Assembly: GCA_963739345.1 (NCBI GenBank)
Contig: CAVUAA010000001.1
Location: 248,001 to 312,000, forward strand
Origin: CAVUAA01 sp963739345
GTDB lineage: Bacteria > Chlamydiota > Chlamydiia > Chlamydiales > JAFEGQ01
Length of the DNA stretch: 64,000 nt
Direction: 5' to 3'
The notes beneath the pieces were generated by a model, which was not told the DNA's origin, ran no database searches, and saw only the letters and a list, made by a program, of their open reading frames with translations. This document shows positions 51,501 through 60,565 of the stretch, piece by piece. Both the position numbers and the translations under genes were made by a program. Positions within the stretch are counted from its first letter, which is position 1; the number at the start of each line of letters is the position of its first letter.

Positions 51501-52440
51501 ACGCCAGATTTTAGAGTACGCAGAGACGATTCGCCGCTTTCGCGAGCAAGGGGAAGGACCCAACCTGCTCTCGGAAAAGGAGGTGGCGAAGCTCGAGCAG
51601 AAGCTCGAGGCTCTGAAGAAGCAGGTTTACTCTAAGCTCACTCCGATTGAGCGGTTGGCAATCTGCCGCCACCCTCAGAGGCCGCGTGCTCTTTACTACA
51701 TTGAGACGCTATGTGAGGACTTCTTTGAGCTCTATGGTGACCGCCAATATGGGGAAGACTCGGCGATTGTCGGGGGGCTTGCCCGGATTGGTGGAGAGAA
51801 GTTCATGGTGATTGCGCAGGAGAAGGGGCACGACACCGAAAGCCGTCTCCACCGCAATTTTGGTATGCCCCACCCAGAAGGCTTCCGCAAAGCTCGCCGC
51901 CTGATGGAGACGGCCGCGCGGTTCCATCTGCCGGTAGTCACTTTTGTCGACACTCCCGGTGCTTTTCCTGGCCTGACCGCAGAGGAGCGTGGGCAGGCGT
52001 GGGCGATTGCTGAGAATTTGCGTGAGATGGCCCGTCTCCGCACACCCATTATAGTGGTCTGCATCGGCGAGGCGGGTTCGGGCGGTGCACTTGCGATCGC
52101 CATCGGTGACCAGATCGGCATGCTTGAACATGGCTACTACTCGGTCATCTCTCCAGAGGGCTGTGCCTCTATTTTGTGGAAGGACCAGAGCAAAAAAGAG
52201 ACCGCCGTCGAGGCACTTAAGCTCAATTCGGAGAACATGCTCGAGTTTAGGGTGATCGATGCGGTGATTCCTGAGCCACTCGGCGGCGCTCACCACAACC
52301 GCCTAGCGACTGCTGAGAGCGTCAAAGAGTTCATCACCAGTAGCTGGACACAGTTGAAAGGGCTGCCGACTGAGACTCTTCTTGCCCGCCGCTATGAAAA
52401 GTTTCGTCGAATCGGATCTCATTCGGAGAAAGGTAAATGA
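51481..52440 (+). CDS. accA: Acetyl-CoA carboxylase carboxyltransferase subunit alpha
   Basis: Transfers CO2 from biotin to acetyl-CoA in the first step of fatty acid synthesis. 319 residues; family start LPHERQILEYAETIRRF-like, then CIGEAGSGGALAIAIGD and GYYSVISPEGCASILWKD. ATG 51481 has AGGAAAAA before it, in the end of the transpeptidase gene. The stop overlaps the next start (ATGA). Confidence 0.96.
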   Translation: MDTLPHERQILEYAETIRRFREQGEGPNLLSEKEVAKLEQKLEALKKQVYSKLTPIERLAICRHPQRPRALYYIETLCEDFFELYGDRQYGEDSAIVGGLARIGGEKFMVIAQEKGHDTESRLHRNFGMPHPEGFRKARRLMETAARFHLPVVTFVDTPGAFPGLTAEERGQAWAIAENLREMARLRTPIIVVCIGEAGSGGALAIAIGDQIGMLEHGYYSVISPEGCASILWKDQSKKETAVEALKLNSENMLEFRVIDAVIPEPLGGAHHNRLATAESVKEFITSSWTQLKGLPTETLLARRYEKFRRIGSHSEKGK

Positions 52441-52757
52441 GGGAGTTGACGAGCCTCGCGGAGCTCCGCGAGGCGTTGGAAGAGGAAAAGCCCCTTTTTA
52501 TTCTCAAGCACAGCCCCCGATGTCACTATTGCAATATTGCCCATCAACTTCTTGATGATGTGGCGGCTGCTCACCCGGAGGTGGCGGTGGTGTGGATCAA
52601 TGTGCTCGATCATCGCGACCTTTCCAACGTGATCGCCGAGAGCACGCGAGTCAAACATGAAAGTCCTCAACTTTTCCTCTTCCGTCATGGTGAGATGGTG
52701 TGGCATGCTAGTTACCCAGACATCACCCGTGACGCGATTGAGGAACAAGTGAAATGA
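52437..52757 (+). CDS. Bacilliredoxin-like (YtxJ/BrxC family) thioredoxin-fold protein
   Basis: 106 residues with the YtxJ layout: FILKHSPRCHYCNIAHQLL (active site), VWINVLDHRDLSNVIAE, and VKHESPQLFLFRHGEMVWHA followed by DIT. Members of this family in Firmicutes have a single or CxC/CxS site and remove bacillithiol from proteins; here CxxC (CHYC) is present, as in normal thioredoxins. The redox partner is unknown. Overlaps accA and msbA at its ends, so it is made from the same mRNA. Confidence 0.75.
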   Translation: MRELTSLAELREALEEEKPLFILKHSPRCHYCNIAHQLLDDVAAAHPEVAVVWINVLDHRDLSNVIAESTRVKHESPQLFLFRHGEMVWHASYPDITRDAIEEQVK

Positions 52758-54664
52758 AACTTCTGTTTAAAGCGGCCTTTCAGCACCGGAAGCGGTTTAC
52801 CCTTCTGTTCGTTGCCATCTTTTTTATGATCTTTTCTTCGATGACCGCCAAGATGGAGATGTTTGCGTTCGGTGCCGTCTTTAAAGCGGGTCCAGACTTT
52901 TTTGCTCTCTTCTCCCCGATGAAGAATGGTCGAGTGGAGACAGTCGATGCGATCACCTATGACGACATCCAAGAGGCGTTTCCCAAGATTGCGAAGGGTG
53001 GCGATGCGATCACGAAAGTTGATGCGATCGACTACATGGCTCGCCGCGAAGATGGCAACATTGTCAACCGGATGATGAACTGGGGAGCGGCCCACGTCGA
53101 TCTTTCCCGCAATCTCCTGCTACTCGCCGGCGTCCTCATCGTCATTGCAGTTCTCAAGGGGGTCTCCCTCTTTGGAGCCAACTACACCCGAGAACTTGTT
53201 ATGATCAAGGTGGGGCGCGACCTCCGGCAGCGCTACTTTGAGCACCTCCAAACCCTCTCGCTCGACTTTTACCACAAGCACAACGTGGGCGCCCTTTCAG
53301 CCCGCATTTCAGGCGATGCCCGCACCGTCGCTGACGCTGTCTACTCGGGGCTCATCGCCTACGTTCAAACTCCTATTACCGTTATCGTTTCGGTCATCTT
53401 CTGCTTCATGCTCTCCGTGCACATGTCGCTGGTCATGTTTTGCTTCCTGCCCGTCGTTCTCTTTCCCGCCTTCTACCTTGCCAAGAAGATCAAGACGATT
53501 GCCCGCCGCACACTGATCAACACCGAAACCTATTCGTCCGGCCTCCTCGACTCCCTCTCTGGTATTCAGACCATCAAGCTCTTTGCGATGGAGAAGTTCT
53601 CGATCGCTCGCTTTCGCAAGCAGAACAACGAGATGGCCCTGCTCGCAGAACGGGGAGCACGCATCGGCTTCCTCTCCCGTCCCATCCTCCACATGATGTC
53701 CACCCTCCTCCTCTCTGGCATCATCGTCTACGGTCTCTACATCGCCCGCCTCACCATCTCCGAGATTCTCGTCTTCTGCGGTCTCGTCTACCTCATGTAT
53801 GATCCGCTCAAGCGGCTCAGCGACGAAAACCTCAAGGTGCAAACGGGCATCGCTGCAGCTGAGCGACTCTACGAAGTTCTCGACCTCAAGCCTACCGTCC
53901 AGGATGCTCCTGATGCGATCGAGATCAAAGACTTCCACAAGACGATTGAGTTTCGCAATGTTTGGTTCCGTTATGGAGAAGAGTGGGTAATCAAGAACCT
54001 CTCCTTCACCATCAACAAAGGGGAAGTGGTCGCCTTTGTCGGGTCGACTGGTGCCGGAAAATCGACCATCGCCCACCTCCTTCCCCGCCTCTATGACGTG
54101 GAGAAGGGGGAGATCCTCATCGACGGCAAGCCCCTAAAGGCCTACACGCAGACCTCGATCCGGGAGTTGATGGGTTTTGTCTCCCAAAAGCCATTCCTTT
54201 TCCTCGATACCGTCGCCGAGAACATTTCTTTCGGTCAAAGCTTCACTCGGAAAGAGGTGATCACTGCTGCCAAGCGGGCTCACGCTCACGAGTTCATCGA
54301 CAATCTTCAGCATGGCTACGACACCCCTCTCAACGAGGGTGGCAAAAACCTCTCCGGCGGCCAACAACAACGACTTGCCATCGCCCGCGCCCTCGTCAAA
54401 CAGGCCCCCATCCTCGTCATGGACGAGGCCACCTCCTCCCTCGACGCCGTCAGCGAGAACAACATCAAGCAGGCGATCAGCGAACTTCGCGGTGAAATCA
54501 CCCAAATCCTTATTGCCCACCGCCTCTCCACCATCGAAGATGCCGACAAGATCATCTTCCTCGAGTATGGCGAAGTGGTCCGTCAGGGCACCAAGGACGA
54601 GCTCCTCGAGACCTGCCCCCCATTCAAAGCCATGTGGGACCTCATGCATGGAGCAGCCGTTTAG
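52754..54664 (+). CDS. msbA: Lipid A/phospholipid ABC exporter MsbA
   Basis: A half-transporter that flips lipid A across the inner membrane. 636 residues: an N-terminal extension with a first helix (FTLLFVAIFFMIFSSM) and about 60 residues of loop, six-helix domain, then the ATPase with Walker A GSTGAGKSTIAHL, the LSGGQQQRLAIARAL signature and Walker B LVMDEATSSLD. Same order accA-msbA-mqnB as in Chlamydia (reverse strand there). Followed by a dead epimerase gene. Confidence 0.93.
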   Translation: MKLLFKAAFQHRKRFTLLFVAIFFMIFSSMTAKMEMFAFGAVFKAGPDFFALFSPMKNGRVETVDAITYDDIQEAFPKIAKGGDAITKVDAIDYMARREDGNIVNRMMNWGAAHVDLSRNLLLLAGVLIVIAVLKGVSLFGANYTRELVMIKVGRDLRQRYFEHLQTLSLDFYHKHNVGALSARISGDARTVADAVYSGLIAYVQTPITVIVSVIFCFMLSVHMSLVMFCFLPVVLFPAFYLAKKIKTIARRTLINTETYSSGLLDSLSGIQTIKLFAMEKFSIARFRKQNNEMALLAERGARIGFLSRPILHMMSTLLLSGIIVYGLYIARLTISEILVFCGLVYLMYDPLKRLSDENLKVQTGIAAAERLYEVLDLKPTVQDAPDAIEIKDFHKTIEFRNVWFRYGEEWVIKNLSFTINKGEVVAFVGSTGAGKSTIAHLLPRLYDVEKGEILIDGKPLKAYTQTSIRELMGFVSQKPFLFLDTVAENISFGQSFTRKEVITAAKRAHAHEFIDNLQHGYDTPLNEGGKNLSGGQQQRLAIARALVKQAPILVMDEATSSLDAVSENNIKQAISELRGEITQILIAHRLSTIEDADKIIFLEYGEVVRQGTKDELLETCPPFKAMWDLMHGAAV

Positions 54665-54671
54665 CACCGTC

Positions 54672-55255
54672 TAGCGAATCCTGACCGGCGCTAGCGTGAC
54701 GCTCTGCAGGAATGAGGTTCAAGCCGTGGCCAGAGCCCAGGTTGAGGACGAAGTGGGGGCCGTCGTAGGTGAGGGCAAGGACATGCGCCTGGGCCAGGTC
54801 GGTGACGTGGAGGTAGTCGCGGACGGCGGTGCCATCCGGGATGTCGTAGTCGGTCCCAAAGATGGAGAGCTGCTCAGCTTAAAGAGCGGGGGGAATGAGG
54901 TGAGTTTCGGGATCGACGATCCGCTTCACGTCGTGCGCACGCATCGTCTCTAGAAGAATGCGCGTGCCACCAACGTTGTTTTGGTGGTAGAGGTCGGGCT
55001 ATTTGACCGACCCTCCCACGTAGGTAAGCGCAGTGCAGTGGATGACTGCAGAGATGCCGTGCGTAGAGAAAACCTCATTAAGAGCGGCGGGGTCGGTGAT
55101 GTCCCCACGCACGAGCGGCCCTCACTTGACGAGTTGCTCATGGCCGCGACAGAGATTATCGAAGGCGACCGGGCCGTAGCCCGCATGTTTAAGCGCTTTG
55201 CAGATGTGGCTGCCGATGTAGCCGGCACCGCCGATGACAAGAATCGAAGACCTGG
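54672..55255 (-). pseudogene. UDP-glucose 4-epimerase (galE-like), deleted and stop-interrupted
   Basis: On the minus strand: ILVIGGAGYIGSHICKALKH (the NAD-binding start), VAFDNLCRGHEQLV, VIHCTALTYVGGSV, NNVGGTRILLETMRAHDVKR, and then directly FGTDYDIPDGTAVRDYLHVT and NLGSGHGLN. Two in-frame stops are present after LVK and after GGSVK. About half of the normal 330 residues (substrate-binding middle part including YxxxK) is missing. Clearly inactive. Residual homology shows that the lineage once made UDP-galactose. Confidence 0.88.
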
Positions 55256-55257
55256 GT

Positions 55258-55782
55258 CTAGTTTAGCTCGGCAACGATCACCTCGGCAAGCTGTTGTGCA
55301 AGGTGAGGGAGTCTTTTCCTGAGGGTGGGAGAGCCGCCGGGTTCGGTGTGGTCAGAGACGATCTTCCAGAGGTGGGAGGGGAGGGGGTGGGCGGTGGCGA
55401 TAGCGTAGCCTTCCATGTCGACGAGGTCGGCCGGGGTGTCGGGGCGGGAGCCCCAGACGGGGGTGGGGGAGGTGAAGAGGTGGGCGCCGGGGCCGAGGGT
55501 GAGGGTGGGATGGTCTTGGCGGGAGAGGGTGCCGATGGAGTAGATGGAGCCCACTTCTAAGGTGGGAGAGAGAGCGCCGGCGAGGCCGAGGTTCCACACT
55601 TCGTTATGACCAGGAGCGTGGGCAGCGGTTTGGGCGGCGGCGTTGGTGGGGCCCATGCCGGTGATCAGGATGTGGCCGTGGGCAAAAGTGTAGAGGTTCT
55701 CTTTGATGGGCGTGGCATTGAGAGCGGCGAGCGTGGGGGCCGCCTCAAGAGGATGGGCAAAGGTGATCAGGACATTTGGCAT
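55258..55782 (-). CDS. mqnB: Futalosine hydrolase
   Basis: Cuts futalosine to dehypoxanthine futalosine in the alternative menaquinone pathway. A 174-residue nucleoside-phosphorylase-fold protein: VLITFAHPLEAAPTLAALNA, ITGMGPTNAAAQTA, VWNLGLAGALS, VDMEGYAIATAH (catalytic Glu), SDHTEP. Shorter than typical (about 220). Overlaps mqnD by 38 bases; ATG 55782 preferred. From memory Chlamydia uses this pathway, with the homologue CT263. Confidence 0.88.
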   Translation of the reverse strand: MPNVLITFAHPLEAAPTLAALNATPIKENLYTFAHGHILITGMGPTNAAAQTAAHAPGHNEVWNLGLAGALSPTLEVGSIYSIGTLSRQDHPTLTLGPGAHLFTSPTPVWGSRPDTPADLVDMEGYAIATAHPLPSHLWKIVSDHTEPGGSPTLRKRLPHLAQQLAEVIVAELN

Positions 55783-56539
55783 GGTTGAGCAGGTGGTCAA
55801 TGGCTTTGCGGCCGGTAGGTGAGAGGTTGAGGGTCTCTTCGGTGATGTAGGTGTCGATGTGTTGACGGATCACTTGTGGGTCTTTGTCCTGGGCGTGGGT
55901 GCGGACGTAGTCGACGGACGCGTCGGGGTGGTCCCAAGCATATTGGAGGGAGGTGCGGAGGGTCGCGGTGAGCTGTTCGACTTTTTCGTGGCCCAGGCTC
56001 TTGTCGGCCACAAGGCAACCAAGGGGGATGGGAAGAGCGAAGCGCGCTTCCCAGAGCGCTCCGAGGTCGGCAATTTGGTGGAAGGGATGGGTGAAGCGTC
56101 GTTCGTGGATGATGAGGCCGCAATCGACAGTGCCTGCATGGATTAGGTCGTCAATTCCGTTGTAGAGGCAGAAGTGCTTCTTGAGGGGTTGTGGTGCAAA
56201 TGTTTGTAGGAGAAGGTGAGCGGTGGTGTGCTCGCCAGGAATTGCAATGTGCTTTGTGGAGAGGTCAGAGAGAGCAAACGGTTCGCGAGCAACGATGAGG
56301 GGGCCGCAGCCGTGGCCGAGGGTGGCTCCAACGGGCAACATGGCGTAGTTGTCGAGAAGGAGAGGGAGGCAGCCGAAGGAGACTTTGATGAGGGGGTAGC
56401 GCCGCTTGAGGGCGAGCTGATTAAGCGCTTCAATATCGTAGAGGGAGGGCTCACAGCGGGCATCAATGAGGTTGTGGACCCAGGCGTGGAAGAGGAAGGT
56501 GTCGTTGGGACACGGAGAGAACGCAACAGGGATAGACAT
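55745..56539 (-). CDS. mqnD: 1,4-dihydroxy-6-naphthoate synthase
   Basis: Converts cyclic dehypoxanthine futalosine to 1,4-dihydroxy-6-naphthoate. 264 residues with a periplasmic-binding-protein-like fold: VAFSPCPNDTFLFHAWVHN, SFGCLPLLLDNYAMLPVGAT, HGCGPLIVA, IPGEHTTAHLLLQTF, and GLIIHERRF. The family-defining SPCPNDTF is exact. With mqnB it makes a two-gene unit, the rest of the pathway being outside the window. Confidence 0.93.
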   Translation of the reverse strand: MSIPVAFSPCPNDTFLFHAWVHNLIDARCEPSLYDIEALNQLALKRRYPLIKVSFGCLPLLLDNYAMLPVGATLGHGCGPLIVAREPFALSDLSTKHIAIPGEHTTAHLLLQTFAPQPLKKHFCLYNGIDDLIHAGTVDCGLIIHERRFTHPFHQIADLGALWEARFALPIPLGCLVADKSLGHEKVEQLTATLRTSLQYAWDHPDASVDYVRTHAQDKDPQVIRQHIDTYITEETLNLSPTGRKAIDHLLNHAKCPDHLCPSS

Positions 56540-56540
56540 T

Positions 56541-57218
56541 TTAAACTCCTGCGAGCGCCTCTTTGAGCGCTTCGTTGTCAGGTTTGTCGAGTGCGCCGCT
56601 CTCCTTTAGCCACTTGAGGTAGTCACCAGGCACTTCCTGAAGGGGCGTGCCGCGGTACTTGCCAAAGGGCATGGTGGTGATTTTCCGCTTCACGTTGAGG
56701 AGAGCGTAGGCCTGGTCGATAGTGAGGTCGTCGACCATCATCTGATACACTTTGTGGAGGATGATCACGTCGTCGAGGGCGCGGTGGGCTTGATTGGCTT
56801 CAAAGCCGTAGGTCTCTCTGAGAAACTGCAGATTGTGTCGTGGCAGATCGGGGCGGTAGCGGCGGGCCCACTTGAGGGTGTCGAAGTAGTGCCAGCCTGG
56901 TAGCGTGACGCCCGAGCGCTCAAACTCGCAACGGATGAAGTGCTTGTCGAAGCCGTCGTTGTTGTGAGCCACGAGGACCACTTCCCCTTCGCAAAACTGA
57001 ACGAAGCGTTCGCCAACTTCGCCAAAGGAGGGTTTGTCGGCTACCATCTCATCGGAGATGTGGTGGACGGCACTCGCTTCTGCGGGAATTGGGCAACCCG
57101 GATTGATCAGCTCGACGAAGGTGCGGTCCCGTTCGGGATCGTAGGCGGCCAGCTCAATGATCCGATCGTTTGCCGACCGCACACCTGTTGTCTCTGTATC
57201 GTAGAATATTGCTCGCAT
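56541..57218 (-). CDS. DEDDh 3'-5' exonuclease (DnaQ family)
   Basis: A proofreading-type or RNA/DNA trimming nuclease, 225 residues. FYDTETTGVRSANDRIIELA (first Asp and Glu), HNNDGFDKHFI (second Asp), HRALDDVIILHKV (His and Asp). A small C-terminal part, TTMPFGKYRGTPLQEVPGDY and LKWLKESG, is the domain of unknown function often joined to such exonucleases. In Chlamydia the gene at this position is called dnaQ (CT261). Translation of the polymerase III epsilon role is not certain. Confidence 0.88.
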   Translation of the reverse strand: MRAIFYDTETTGVRSANDRIIELAAYDPERDRTFVELINPGCPIPAEASAVHHISDEMVADKPSFGEVGERFVQFCEGEVVLVAHNNDGFDKHFIRCEFERSGVTLPGWHYFDTLKWARRYRPDLPRHNLQFLRETYGFEANQAHRALDDVIILHKVYQMMVDDLTIDQAYALLNVKRKITTMPFGKYRGTPLQEVPGDYLKWLKESGALDKPDNEALKEALAGV

Positions 57219-57230
57219 GACATGAGCCTA

Positions 57231-57770
57231 TCACATGGACTTGCCATATGTCACGAGTCTCTGGTCGATCACCAAATCGGCTCTGTGTGCGTGCGCCATG
57301 GAGACGGTCCACGTCACCGCCATTCCATCAATGTGCAACTCGATGATGCCGCCGTTCTCTATGAACCCGGGCGTCTCACCAATCGTCAGCACCGGTTCTT
57401 TGGCCACCAGCTTGAGCAGATCTTTTAGCTCCTTCTCGGTGAGGTCGCCAAAGATGAGTATCTGGTACCGCTTGAGATCATCGCGACTATAGGCGCCCGG
57501 TTGGAGCCTCTCGAGCACATACTGCTTTCCGCCCCATCCTCGTCCAACGAGATATTGCCGGCCGGCACTACCTAATGGATCTTCTCCAATGAAGCCGATG
57601 TAGAGTTTAGTGGGGTGGCCGGCAAACACCACAGGTGGCCAGCTCACATAGGCAGGAAAGGTGCTGATACGGGCAGCCGCCAACCGCTGCACCTGGAAGT
57701 CGAGCATCTGCGTCGGCGTGTAGGCCGTGAGTGGAACACAAAAGAGAATAGCAACGAGCCACTTCCGCAT
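57231..57770 (-). CDS. YfiR-like (DUF4154) exported protein
   Basis: 179 residues. Signal peptide (MRKWLVAILFCVPLTAYT), then the DUF4154 pattern: RISTFPAYVSWPP, YIGFIGEDPLG, ILIFGDLTEKELKDLL, LTIGETPGFIENGGIIEL and LVIDQRLV at the end. YfiR in Pseudomonas is a periplasmic inhibitor of a diguanylate cyclase. No GGDEF protein is in the window and chlamydiae are not known for c-di-GMP made this way, so the role is open. Directly downstream of the F-box gene (10 bases), probably in the same transcript. Confidence 0.7.
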   Translation of the reverse strand: MRKWLVAILFCVPLTAYTPTQMLDFQVQRLAAARISTFPAYVSWPPVVFAGHPTKLYIGFIGEDPLGSAGRQYLVGRGWGGKQYVLERLQPGAYSRDDLKRYQILIFGDLTEKELKDLLKLVAKEPVLTIGETPGFIENGGIIELHIDGMAVTWTVSMAHAHRADLVIDQRLVTYGKSM

Positions 57771-57780
57771 GGTACCAAGT

Positions 57781-60528
57781 TTAGTCATTCTGACGATTCA
57801 CTGCATCCCACAGTTTGGCAGGGACTTTCTGTTGGAGCTTGAATTCGGGGTAATCTTTTCGGATTCTAACGAAGGCGGGTACGAACTGGACACTAATACT
57901 CCTCTGATGTTCCGGCCAAGCAAGTTTAACGGCACTGCAGAACGGGTCGAGAGATTTTTTGGGAAGGCCCCATGTGCGTAGAGAGGCCTGGACAAAGACT
58001 AGCATATGCATGTCGGTCTGGTCCCAAGAGAGTTCCTTAAAGGCCTCCTCAGGCCGCTCACGGAAGTAGCGAGCAACGGCCCGCCACTCGAGCGTCGGTA
58101 TAAAGTGATCCCCTTTAGAGCATGCGCGCCAGACTTTAATCGGAGATTTAGCGGTTAGCTTAACCTCGTAACGAGAAAAGCCCGTCCTCTGCAGAGTGGG
58201 TAGGAGCAGCTCTGGCCAGGCGAAGAGTAGTCTAATCGCTTCTCCCTTGAGGGCGTTGTCAGAAGAGAACACGACGTCCATTGAGCAGATGTCTCGCACG
58301 GCTCCGATGGAGCCCAACCCCTTCCTTCTCCAAACACGTACTCCGTTAGCTGTTGTTAAATAAATGAATAGGCGTTTACACACCTCCGCAAGGCGCCCAA
58401 CGTCGTAGGGAGAGAGAAAATCGCAAAGGTGGTAGATCACATCTTTTGGCAAGCGTAGAAAGAGCTCGTTGGCGTCTGGTTTTTCTGGTTTCTTGACCTG
58501 CGTCCGATAGTGGGCATGCTTGGGTGAGAGGAGCCTTTGGCGGAGGGCTTCGATGACTGCGTTTCCCGATTTCTCCGATTCGAGAAATTGACGAACAGTT
58601 CCCCACTCCGAGAGGGAGGACAGGGGCAATTCAAGACCGTGTTGGCGTGCATGCTGAGCGACAATCTGGCCGAATGTTTGTCTCTCTTTGTCTTTGACAG
58701 CCAGGCTGTCCAAGATCGATGGAAGCTGTTTGGATACGTGACACTTGCCCATATCCCATTTCGCTATCGCCTCGGCGTAGTGGGCGGGGGCCTTGCCCAC
58801 CGCTTCTTGAACCCACTCTGGAGCTTCTTGCGGGAAGTCCTTCTGAGCGAGCGCCTGTGCCAACCACCAAAAGACCGAGCTACTCTCCCTAACGCACCAC
58901 CATTTACGAGTTAGCCTTTCGTTGCTGATGGCGTCTGGCATGATCCCCTCGACGAGCATCCAACCAAAAAGCGCGGCGGGCTTCGCCTTTAGGGATTTCC
59001 GGCCCCACTTTGATTCGTCACCGCTCCATCTAACGAAGGCTGGAAAAGCAAAGGCCCCTTGAGTTGGAGGGCGACGATTTGTTAGGGCTGCAGAGAATTC
59101 CGGCAGATAAACGAGCGCCTCCATTGGAGGCTTCTGAAAGAGCACCTCCGCTTTAACGAGAGCGGCCGCTTGATCACCGATTTTTCTGCTGAGTGCGTAG
59201 CAGAGGTCTGACCGGCAGCAAGCTCTGAGGACAGGCTCCCCGCCAGTCACCAATAGTTGGCCTAGGCGCTCTCCGTTATCATGATTGTCGTTCACTAAGT
59301 GTTTTAGTCGAGTGTTTGCCAGCGCCGTGCTTATCCCTTCTCGAAGGTCGAGGAGAGCCTTGCTATCGTAGCCGCTGAGAAGAAGAGCGTCGATTAGGGT
59401 CGTATGTCGAGTCGATCCGTGAAGCTCCTCGCCGGCGTTGAGCATTCTCACCAGTTGTTCAGGAGTGATGGACCATGCAACGCTCTGCTTTGCCTCGTCG
59501 TCCAGCTGGTCGTAGAGTTTAGGCTCGTGTCTGAAAATATCCGGGCCAATCTTGCAATTTCCTTGGGTGAGGTCGAGCGCCGTTTTAGGGTCCAAATTCC
59601 GCTGATTGAGACTGTATCTCACCGCTTCATTGAGCCAGGTGGAACCAGAGGCACCCAGCGCATTTAAGAAGTCGGTCAATTTCGGGTGCTGGAGTGACTC
59701 AAGGACCACTTTGAGGGGTGAGCTCTCAAAGTAGGGCGCGAAAGCGCACAAATGCGGGTCGATCTCCCAGCTATCGAGCGCCAGTAAAGTCCGCACGTAT
59801 TGTATAGAGAGCTCTAGCCGGGCGGTCCCAATCTTTTGTCGACTACAGAAGGCGAGATCCCAAACAGATGGGTTGTTCTCGAGGAGTTGGATCATAGTTG
59901 AGTGAGCTAGGCGAGGATAAATGAATCCTTCTTGAGGCGCCGCATGTGCATAGATTACATATTCAGCGGATAGGGGTCGCATCTTTAGGATCATTAACTG
60001 CCCTGAAGGGTGTTCCCAGCACGTGTCCAGTAACACACAAAGATCCTTTGGGGAGATCTTTGTTGACTTGAGTAGTTTGAGCACTGCGGTTAGAGAGGGG
60101 CTTTCCTTCTGATGAGTGAGTTGGTCATAATAGTGTGGTGTCCACGCTCCATAGTGATGGAGAAGTTTAAGTTCGGACCAGAGAGTATGCAGCTCGTCGG
60201 GTGTGATGTCGCCTCGTTCTGCGACTGTATTGGCAAACGCGATGTCACAAACAACCGGGACCGTAAGGGACAAGATATTATCCTTGTCAATTTGATGGAT
60301 GCGCAAGGCGTAGCGGTCGTGGCAGGTCTGACCGGCGCGCCTCTGATCGTGAAGACGGCCGGCAACCATGACGCCCACTATTGAAGAACAAGCCAGCCGC
60401 GCCGGCCAAGGTATAGCGTGGTATTTGGCAAACAGTGCCGCGGCTATCTCTGCCACGATGGCAGTCGCCGCCGTGGCGACGGTCCAGTCACGGGCTATAT
60501 AGTAGTAACGATCCGAAACTCTAGTCAT
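57781..60528 (-). CDS. Large F-box protein with N-terminal Inc-like membrane hairpin (putative effector)
   Basis: A 915-residue protein. Near the N-terminus two close hydrophobic segments (about residues 14-35, TVATAATAIVAEIAAALFA, and 42-58, ARLACSSIVGVMVAG) form an Inc-like hairpin. Residues about 100-680 are helical without recognised domains. At about 690-738 is an F-box: FLRLPKDVIYHLCDFLSPYD, then VGRLAEVCKRLF and a tryptophan (VRVWRRKGL); Pro694 is the conserved F-box proline. F-box proteins bind Skp1 and bring targets to the host SCF ubiquitin ligase; in bacteria they are secreted effectors. The upstream gene codes for a Mcsc-like type III chaperone. Function inferred. Confidence 0.65.
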   Translation of the reverse strand: MTRVSDRYYYIARDWTVATAATAIVAEIAAALFAKYHAIPWPARLACSSIVGVMVAGRLHDQRRAGQTCHDRYALRIHQIDKDNILSLTVPVVCDIAFANTVAERGDITPDELHTLWSELKLLHHYGAWTPHYYDQLTHQKESPSLTAVLKLLKSTKISPKDLCVLLDTCWEHPSGQLMILKMRPLSAEYVIYAHAAPQEGFIYPRLAHSTMIQLLENNPSVWDLAFCSRQKIGTARLELSIQYVRTLLALDSWEIDPHLCAFAPYFESSPLKVVLESLQHPKLTDFLNALGASGSTWLNEAVRYSLNQRNLDPKTALDLTQGNCKIGPDIFRHEPKLYDQLDDEAKQSVAWSITPEQLVRMLNAGEELHGSTRHTTLIDALLLSGYDSKALLDLREGISTALANTRLKHLVNDNHDNGERLGQLLVTGGEPVLRACCRSDLCYALSRKIGDQAAALVKAEVLFQKPPMEALVYLPEFSAALTNRRPPTQGAFAFPAFVRWSGDESKWGRKSLKAKPAALFGWMLVEGIMPDAISNERLTRKWWCVRESSSVFWWLAQALAQKDFPQEAPEWVQEAVGKAPAHYAEAIAKWDMGKCHVSKQLPSILDSLAVKDKERQTFGQIVAQHARQHGLELPLSSLSEWGTVRQFLESEKSGNAVIEALRQRLLSPKHAHYRTQVKKPEKPDANELFLRLPKDVIYHLCDFLSPYDVGRLAEVCKRLFIYLTTANGVRVWRRKGLGSIGAVRDICSMDVVFSSDNALKGEAIRLLFAWPELLLPTLQRTGFSRYEVKLTAKSPIKVWRACSKGDHFIPTLEWRAVARYFRERPEEAFKELSWDQTDMHMLVFVQASLRTWGLPKKSLDPFCSAVKLAWPEHQRSISVQFVPAFVRIRKDYPEFKLQQKVPAKLWDAVNRQND

Positions 60529-60565
60529 GCGAACATGATACTAGAATTTCGGATTCAGAGGAATA

